Positions 58,887 through 64,000 of a stretch of 64,000 bases of DNA are shown piece after piece (position 1 is the first letter of the stretch; the number at the start of each line of letters is the position of its first letter). This stretch comes from Haladaptatus sp. DYF46. Its GTDB lineage: Archaea > Halobacteriota > Halobacteria > Halobacteriales > Haladaptataceae. The stretch is from the NCBI RefSeq assembly GCF_021083305.1, contig NZ_JAJFAY010000001.1, positions 558,001 through 622,000 of the forward strand, in the 5' to 3' direction. Below the pieces are notes generated by a model that was not told the origin of the DNA, made no database searches, and saw only the letters and a program-made list of their open reading frames with translations. Both the position numbers and the translations under genes were made by a program.

Positions 58887-58986
58887 GAAGTACGGACGCC
58901 GACGATTTATCCACCCTATAGGGACATATTATTATTTAATGCTAGTAAAAAAATTTAAGGTGTGCTGTGGTATTTTTCCACAAGCA

Positions 58987-60138
58987 ATGCGACTCAACGA
59001 AAGTGGCGTGTCACGACGTAACGTACTCAAGGCAACCGGCGGAGCGACGGCGGGTCTCGCGGTCTCGGGACTGGCCTCGGCGGCACCGACGGACAAAGTG
59101 GAGGTGAACGTGGGGTTCAGCAGCGAGCGCGGCCGGGCGATGGCCCGTGACGCCGCCGAGGATGTGATTCGGGAGTTCGAGTTCGACGCGATGACGATGC
59201 GCGTCCGAAAGCGTGCGGCGACGGCGCTCGAAAAGAACCCGAACATCCGCTACGTGGAGGAGAACGGGACGATGCACGCGCTCGCCGAAGACCTCCCGTG
59301 GGGAATCGACCGCGTGGACGCCGAGGTGGCACATTCGAACGGCTACCTCGGCGCTGGGGCGGACGTGGCGATAATCGATACCGGTATCGACTCCGATCAT
59401 CCCGACCTACAGGACTATCTCGGGGCGGGTGCGTATGCGGTTTCGTGTTCGTCCGGCGAGTGTCAACAGGGCTGGGACGACGACAACGGCCACGGCACCC
59501 ACTGCGCCGGTATCGCGGCGGCGAACGACAACGCTCAGGGCGTCGTCGGCGTCGGCCCGAACATCACGCTTCACGCCGTGAAAGTCCTCAACTCGCAGGG
59601 AGGGGGGTCCATGTCCGACATCGCGGCGGGCGTCGAGTACGTCGCCGACCAAGGCTGGGACGTCGCCAGCATGAGCCTCGGCGGGTCGACCGGTTCGGCG
59701 ACGCTCCGAGACGCGTGCCAGTACGCCGTGAACAACGGCGTGTTGGTCGTCGCCGCGGCGGGTAACTCGGGGCCGTGTACCGACTGCGTGGGCTACCCGG
59801 CGGCCTACCCCGAAGTCATGGCGGTCGGGTCGACGAACAGCTCCGACGGCCTCTCGTACTTCTCGAGCACCGGCCCGGAAGTCGAAATCGCCGCGCCCGG
59901 CAGCAGCATCTACTCCACCTATCCCGACGAGGCATACGACACGCACTCGGGGACGTCGATGGCCTGTCCGCACGTCGCGGGTGCCGCGGGACAGTTGATG
60001 GCACAAGGGTACTCGAACTCCGGTGCCCGTAGTCAGTTGACGAACACGGCGGAGGACATCGGTCTGGCGAGCAACGAGAGCGGGTCGGGTCTTCTCGACG
60101 TCGCCGCGGCGCTCGGTCTCAACTCCACCGACAACTGA
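58987..60138 (+). CDS. Halolysin-type subtilase 3 (Tat-exported)
   Basis: 383 residues from ATG 58987; a TATA-like AAATTTAAGG (58951-58960) lies about 30 bases upstream, fitting a leaderless message and excluding the open frame upstream. Tat signal VSRRNVLKATGGA, cleavage zone LASAA; propeptide VEVNVGF to IRYVEENGTMHAL; S8 core with Asp131 (IIDTGIDSDHPDL), His169 (NGHGTHCAG), Asn260 (AAAGNSG) and Ser324 (SGTSMACPHVAG). Cys residues match those of subtilase 1 in part (CVGYPAAY preceded by GPCTDC). Ends GLNSTDN without C-terminal extension. All catalytic residues are present, so it should be active. Confidence 0.95.
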   Translation: MRLNESGVSRRNVLKATGGATAGLAVSGLASAAPTDKVEVNVGFSSERGRAMARDAAEDVIREFEFDAMTMRVRKRAATALEKNPNIRYVEENGTMHALAEDLPWGIDRVDAEVAHSNGYLGAGADVAIIDTGIDSDHPDLQDYLGAGAYAVSCSSGECQQGWDDDNGHGTHCAGIAAANDNAQGVVGVGPNITLHAVKVLNSQGGGSMSDIAAGVEYVADQGWDVASMSLGGSTGSATLRDACQYAVNNGVLVVAAAGNSGPCTDCVGYPAAYPEVMAVGSTNSSDGLSYFSSTGPEVEIAAPGSSIYSTYPDEAYDTHSGTSMACPHVAGAAGQLMAQGYSNSGARSQLTNTAEDIGLASNESGSGLLDVAAALGLNSTDN

Positions 60139-60190
60139 TCGCCACGGGCGGGGGACAACCTTTTCGAGACAGGACGGAGAAGGAAAAACA

Positions 60191-60520
60191 ATGACGCTCG
60201 AAAGCGACGTGACGGCGACGACGGACGGCACGGTCGAGTTCGAACTGACGGTTCGAAACCCGGATACCGATTCGAGAAACGTGACGTTCAGGAGCGGACT
60301 CAAGGCGGATTTCGCCGTCCTCGAAGACGATGCCGAAATCTGGCGCGCGAGCGACGGGCGAATGTACACGCAGGCGCTGCAGTCCGAATCGTTCGACCCA
60401 GACGTGGGTAAGACATTCAAGGGAGCGTGGCCGGACCCGCGTCCGGGCCAGTACACCGTCGTCGCGACGCTCGAAATCGTGGAAGAGGACGTGGAAGCGA
60501 GAACGGATTTCAGCGTTTGA
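60191..60520 (+). CDS. BsuPI-type intracellular proteinase inhibitor
   Basis: 109 residues with no signal peptide. The BsuPI (IPI) domain spans nearly all of it: VEFELTVRNPDTDSRNVTF, SGLKADFAVLEDDAEIWRAS, the hallmark DGRMYTQALQSESFDPDVGK, then FKGAWPDPRPGQYTVVATLE. In Bacillus, BsuPI inhibits the intracellular subtilisin ISP. Here it lies 52 bases after subtilase 3 on the same strand, with no strong terminator between, so the inhibitor is probably co-expressed with the protease. Cytoplasmic location fits a role in blocking folded precursors before Tat export. Confidence 0.88.
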   Translation: MTLESDVTATTDGTVEFELTVRNPDTDSRNVTFRSGLKADFAVLEDDAEIWRASDGRMYTQALQSESFDPDVGKTFKGAWPDPRPGQYTVVATLEIVEEDVEARTDFSV

Positions 60521-60532
60521 TCGCTTTTCGAG

Positions 60533-61465
60533 TCAGTTCGCCAGTTCGTCGTACAACTGTTCGGCCGCTGCCCGAACCGCTTCGTCGCTGCTCTGGGTAG
60601 GGTTCCACCCGAGCGCTGACAGCTTTTCGATGGAGAGGCGCATCTTCGGGACGTCACCGGTCCACCCGCGGTCGCCGCCGGTGTACTCGTACTCGGGGTC
60701 GAGGTCCATCACGTCGGCCACGATGTCGGCGATGACGTTGACCGAGGTGGTCGTCCGCGTGCCGAGGTTGTAGGTGTTCAACTCGTCGTCCGCGTTCTCG
60801 ACGATGTGGCACATCGCGTCGATACACTCATCCACGTGTAAGTAGGATTTTTCCTGTCGTCCGTCGCCGAGGATGGTCAACGACTCGGGGTCTTCGAGTA
60901 GTTTCTCGATGAAATCGGGGATGACGTTGCCCCGTTGGTGTGGTCCGACGATGTTGGCGAATCGATACATCCACACGTCGAAGTCATAGGAGTGGGCGTA
61001 GGTCGAGATGATGCCCTCGTCCGCGAGTTTGCTCGCACCGTAGATGCTGATGGGTTCGAGCGGCGCGTAATCTTCGGGTGTCGGCATCGGTGCCTCGCCG
61101 TACACAGTCGAGGACGACGTGAACGCGAAGTTCGTGACGCCCACCTCGTGCATTCGTTCGAGGATGTTGTACGTCATTTCGCCGTTCTCCTCGAACAGTC
61201 GACGCGGACGCGAGTAGTTCGTGTCCGTGTACGCCGCGAAGTGAAACACCATGTCGAGTTCGTCGGTGACGACGTCCGCTACGTCGCCCTCGTCGGTCAT
61301 GTCCGCTTGGACGAACCGGACCCCGTCGGGAACACGCTCTCGGTTTCCCTTCGAGAGGTCGTCGACAACCGTTACCTCGTTCGATTCGGAGAGACGCTTA
61401 GCGAGGTGGGAACCGACCAAACCGGCACCGCCGGTTACGAGAACTCGTTTACCGGAGAGTTGCAT
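60533..61465 (-). CDS. NAD-dependent epimerase/dehydratase (GalE-like)
   Basis: 310 residues from ATG 61465. Extended SDR: N-terminal GGAGLVGSHLAKRL, acidic VVDDLS, FHFAAYTD, catalytic SSSTVYGEAP and Y-x-x-x-K in IYGASKLADE, then FRFANIVGPHQRGNVIPDF-type sugar region (YRFANIVGP). It probably epimerises or oxidises a UDP-sugar for surface glycan or S-layer glycosylation. It converges with the BsuPI inhibitor gene with 12 bases between stops. Specific substrate unknown. Confidence 0.93.
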   Translation of the reverse strand: MQLSGKRVLVTGGAGLVGSHLAKRLSESNEVTVVDDLSKGNRERVPDGVRFVQADMTDEGDVADVVTDELDMVFHFAAYTDTNYSRPRRLFEENGEMTYNILERMHEVGVTNFAFTSSSTVYGEAPMPTPEDYAPLEPISIYGASKLADEGIISTYAHSYDFDVWMYRFANIVGPHQRGNVIPDFIEKLLEDPESLTILGDGRQEKSYLHVDECIDAMCHIVENADDELNTYNLGTRTTTSVNVIADIVADVMDLDPEYEYTGGDRGWTGDVPKMRLSIEKLSALGWNPTQSSDEAVRAAAEQLYDELAN

Positions 61466-61613
61466 GCACCAATCTGTGCGGGTTTCCGGCAAGTGTGTTC
61501 CGGTCCTCCTCAGGGAGAACGAAATTCGACCGAAAGGCGGTTAGTGAAACCTTTCTTTATTTTTCACCCATATCCAATAATACTTATGCGCTTCTATTGG
61601 CGTGTTTATCAGT

Positions 61614-63182
61614 ATGCCAGCTGAGACGTACGGTCCGATAAGTTTGTTACCTGCACTGATAGCAATCGTGTTGACGCTCGTCTCACGACAAGCGTTGCTC
61701 TCGTTGTTCGCGGGTATCTGGCTCGGCGCAACGATTCTCGTCGGATGGAACCCGGTGGCCGGTGCCGCTCGAAGTTTGCAATTCGTGGTGACGAACGTCA
61801 CCTCGACGTTCAACGTCAAACTCCTGTTGTTCACCTTCCTCATCGGCGCGATGCTGGGAATGATATTCCTCTCGGGCGGGATGGGGTCGGTGGCCGACGC
61901 CATCGTCAAGCGGGTGAAAACGAGCCGTCAGGCCCAACTCGGGACCTCGGTGCTCGGGATGCTCATCTTCTTCGACTCCTACGCCAGCACCATGATCTCC
62001 GGTTCGGTGATGCGCCCCGTGACCGACCGCTTCGATGTCAGCCGAGAGAAGTTGGCCTACATCCTCGATTCCACGACCGCTCCGACCGCGAGCATCGCGG
62101 TGGTCTCGACGTGGCTCGGCTACGAGGTCGGTCTCATCAAACAGCAGTTCGACGCGCTCGGAATCGACAGGAGTCCGTTCGTCGTATTCGTGCAGTCCAT
62201 CCCGTTCCGCTTCTACAGCCTCTTCGCGCTGGTGTTGGTGTTCGTCATCGTCCTCACCGACTGGGACTTCGGTCCGATGCGGGCCGCCGAACGCCGCGCA
62301 CGGAACACCGGGAAGGTCCTCGGTGACGACGCCAACCCGCTGATGGAGACGCAGGCGAGCGACATCGAGACGCCCGACAGCGTCGATCCGCGCTGGTGGT
62401 ACTTCGTCTCACCCATCCTCGTTCTCATCGCCGTCACCGTGTTCAGCCTCTGGTTCACGGGCGGTGGAATGGTCGGTCGGTCGTTCAGCGACGCGCTGAA
62501 GAACGCCGACACCGCCAGCGCCATCCTCTGGGCGGCGTTCGCCGGGTGCGGGACCATCCTCGCCATCCTCGTCGGACACGCCCGCATCGAACTCGACGAG
62601 ATAAGCGACTCGATATTCGAGGGATTCAAGATGGTGATGTTTCCCGTCGCCATCCTCTCGTTGGCGTGGAGCATCGGGTCCGTCAGCCAGAAACTGCAGG
62701 TCGGTGACTACGTCGTCAGCGTTTCGAGGGGACTGATCACACCCGAACTGCTGCCCGCGGTCATCTTCATCAGCGCCGCCATCATCAGCTTCTGCATCGG
62801 CACCTCGTGGGGAACGATGGGGATCCTGTTCCCCGTCGCCGTGCCGCTGGCCCACACGCTCGGTTCTCCCCTCGTGATGGCCATCGGTGCCATCCTGACG
62901 GGGTCGCTCTTCGGCGATCACTGTTCGCCCATCAGCGACACCACCGTCATGTCGAGCATGTTCGCCGCAAGCGACCACGTCGACCACGTCAACACACAGA
63001 TACCGTACGCCGTACTGGCCGCCGTGATAGCGACCGCCGCCTTTCTCGTCAGCGGCTACACCGGCATTCCGGTGGGGGTCACGCTCGCCCTCGGCGTCGC
63101 GCTGTTGGTCGGAACGACCTACTTCCTCTCCGAGTTCGTCGGCGTAACCGACGAACTGGGCGTCGCACAGACGTTCGAGTGA
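61614..63182 (+). CDS. NhaC-family Na+/H+ antiporter
   Basis: 522 residues with about 11-12 hydrophobic helices. NhaC-family blocks: SRQALLSLFAGIWLGA, IFLSGGMGSVADAIVKRVKTSRQAQLGTSVLGMLIFFDSYAST, DSTTAPTASIAVVSTWLGYEVGLI, SFCIGTSWGTMGILFPVAVPLA and GSLFGDHCSPISDTTVMSSMFA with conserved Asp/His. It exports Na+ in exchange for protons, or for a malate/lactate-type organic anion in some relatives. ATG 61614 sits about 28 bases after a TATA-like TACTTATGC (61581-61589). Divergent from the epimerase gene. Confidence 0.93.
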   Translation: MPAETYGPISLLPALIAIVLTLVSRQALLSLFAGIWLGATILVGWNPVAGAARSLQFVVTNVTSTFNVKLLLFTFLIGAMLGMIFLSGGMGSVADAIVKRVKTSRQAQLGTSVLGMLIFFDSYASTMISGSVMRPVTDRFDVSREKLAYILDSTTAPTASIAVVSTWLGYEVGLIKQQFDALGIDRSPFVVFVQSIPFRFYSLFALVLVFVIVLTDWDFGPMRAAERRARNTGKVLGDDANPLMETQASDIETPDSVDPRWWYFVSPILVLIAVTVFSLWFTGGGMVGRSFSDALKNADTASAILWAAFAGCGTILAILVGHARIELDEISDSIFEGFKMVMFPVAILSLAWSIGSVSQKLQVGDYVVSVSRGLITPELLPAVIFISAAIISFCIGTSWGTMGILFPVAVPLAHTLGSPLVMAIGAILTGSLFGDHCSPISDTTVMSSMFAASDHVDHVNTQIPYAVLAAVIATAAFLVSGYTGIPVGVTLALGVALLVGTTYFLSEFVGVTDELGVAQTFE

Positions 63183-63223
63183 GATTCGAAACCTCCTAAC
63201 CCGCTCGAACACCAGTTTCGGCC

Positions 63224-63769
63224 ATGCACGACGAACCGTCGGTCACGGTCGTTCGTCTCGGCCATCGACCCGGACGCGACGAACGGATGACCACACACGT
63301 CGGACTCACGGCCCGTGCGCTCGGCGCGGACCGCGTCGTCCTTCCCGACAACGCGGGCCAGTCACGGGAGACCATCCGCGACATCACCGACCGCTTCGGC
63401 GGCCCGTTCGAGGTCGAACTGTCCGGCAGTCAGAAGGCGCTCATCCGAAACTGGGAGGGAACCGTCGTCCACCTCACGATGTACGGCGAGCGCGTGCAGG
63501 ACGTGGAAGGGGACGTTCGAGAGGCGCACGACGATGAACCGCTCCTCGTCGTCGTCGGCGCGGAGAAGGTCACGTTCGACGTGTACGAGGCGGCGGACTG
63601 GAACGTCGGCGTTACCAATCAACCCCACTCCGAGGTCGCCGGACTCGCCGTCTTCCTCGACCGGTTGTTCGACGGCCGGGAACTCGACAGGGGGTGGGAG
63701 GACGCCCAACAGCGCGTCATCCCCAAAGAGACCGGAAAGCAGGTGGAACCGGTCGAAGACGGGAAGTGA
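63224..63769 (+). CDS. tRNA (cytidine(56)-2'-O)-methyltransferase, aTrm56
   Basis: 181 residues, archaeal Trm56 size (SPOUT fold). N-terminus VTVVRLGHRPGRDERMTTHVGLTARALGADRVVL is the family signature (R-L-G-H-R-P-x-R-D-x-R-x-x-T-H). The SAM knot region is LLVVVGAEKVTFDVYEAADWNVGVTNQPHSEVAGLAVFLDRL, with G-x-x-x-V and N-Q-P-H-S-E. It methylates the ribose of C56 in the T loop. The start is an ATG 41 bases after the antiporter stop, possibly the same transcript. Confidence 0.94.
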   Translation: MHDEPSVTVVRLGHRPGRDERMTTHVGLTARALGADRVVLPDNAGQSRETIRDITDRFGGPFEVELSGSQKALIRNWEGTVVHLTMYGERVQDVEGDVREAHDDEPLLVVVGAEKVTFDVYEAADWNVGVTNQPHSEVAGLAVFLDRLFDGRELDRGWEDAQQRVIPKETGKQVEPVEDGK

Positions 63770-63920
63770 TCGGTGACGATCCCCGGCGAGTCGCGCTCGC
63801 CGGATTCGAATCGTGCCCGGTTTCGACGCTCGGTCCCGTGACCACCCGGAACGACGAGCGGTGGTAGGAGGCGTGCGTTTCGGACGAGAACCGACCGTAT
63901 TTTTCGAACGTTCGTGAGAA

Positions 63921-63928
63921 ATTATATG
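63921..63928 (+). promoter_or_regulatory. TATA-like box for the last gene of the window
   Basis: ATTATATG lies about 28-30 bases upstream of ATG 63955, consistent with a leaderless message. The stretch 63770-63954 holds nothing else I can support. Confidence 0.4.
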
Positions 63929-63954
63929 CCCGCGGGCGACATACCGCGAACCGA

Positions 63955-64000
63955 ATGGATTTCGCACCGAAGATCACCGTTCTCGCCGTTATTCTCGCGG
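63955..64000 (+). CDS. Start of a gene running off the window
   Basis: ATG 63955 begins MDFAPKITVLAVILA, the opening of a signal peptide or first membrane helix. Only about 15 codons are visible, so no product can be named. A well-placed TATA-like box upstream supports it as a real start. Confidence 0.5.
   Translation, partial: MDFAPKITVLAVILA

Overview
The window is chromosomal DNA from a haloarchaeon (class Halobacteria). The evidence is high GC with strong third-position GC, very acidic proteins, mostly leaderless genes (a TATA-like box about 25-30 bases before the start codon), Tat signal peptides with twin arginines, and archaeal hallmark genes: family B DNA polymerase, Mre11/Rad50, PAN proteasome ATPase, deoxyhypusine synthase, aTrm56, XPB/Bax1 and an intron-containing tRNA-Gln. 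The gene order around suf, polB, rad50, mre11 and pan resembles what I recall for Haloferax and relatives. The genus is a guess (Haladaptatus-like), from general resemblance only.

Layout. 1-7 kb: the end of a CitE-like lyase, glutamate dehydrogenase, a HAD hydrolase, a DtxR-type regulator coupled to a Gdt1/TMEM165-type (probable Mn2+) exporter, a LysE transporter, an HD protein, AlaX and a metallophosphoesterase. 7-11 kb: small membrane and secreted proteins and an HTH/membrane-protein pair. 11.4-13.05 kb: an AT-richer island bounded by a 15-base direct repeat of the 3' end of tRNA-Gln, read here as a small integrated element without integrase. 13.0-13.4 kb: the intron-containing tRNA-Gln and, just 5' of it, an array of hairpins that repeats the tRNA's own 5' end. 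13.5-18.1 kb: sufCBD, a ferritin-like protein and SirR, with a DtxR-type palindrome at the suf promoter. 18.2-26.1 kb: polB, three small conserved genes, rad50 and mre11. 26.2-31.5 kb: aldehyde dehydrogenase, HTH/PAN, small conserved proteins and a bactofilin-like protein. 31.6-36 kb: fixABC with the FixX-type cluster fused to FixC. 36-46.9 kb: housekeeping genes (DUF2267, HTH-GNAT, deoxyhypusine synthase, dodecin, YchF-type GTPase, two Nudix proteins, amidotransferase, epoxide-hydrolase-like protein, RidA, UbiA, aminotransferase). 47-55.7 kb: a Tat-exported SH3/M23 peptidase, PAC2, an NSUN methyltransferase with a separate partner protein, Bax1, XPB and DUF2797.

55.9-60.5 kb is the most interesting part. 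A stand-alone subtilisin-propeptide (I9-like) protein is followed by three tandem Tat-exported halolysin-type subtilases, the second with Gly at the oxyanion-hole Asn position, and then by a cytoplasmic BsuPI-type proteinase inhibitor. The Tat route exports folded proteins, so two inhibitor-like proteins without signal peptides look like a safety system holding the proteases inactive inside the cell. The window ends with a GalE-like epimerase, an NhaC-type antiporter, aTrm56 and the start of a further gene.

Hairpin-rich intergenic elements at 13.1-13.4, 37.8-37.95, 39.4-39.75 and 48.3-48.54 kb form a family of non-coding repeats that gene calls do not explain.
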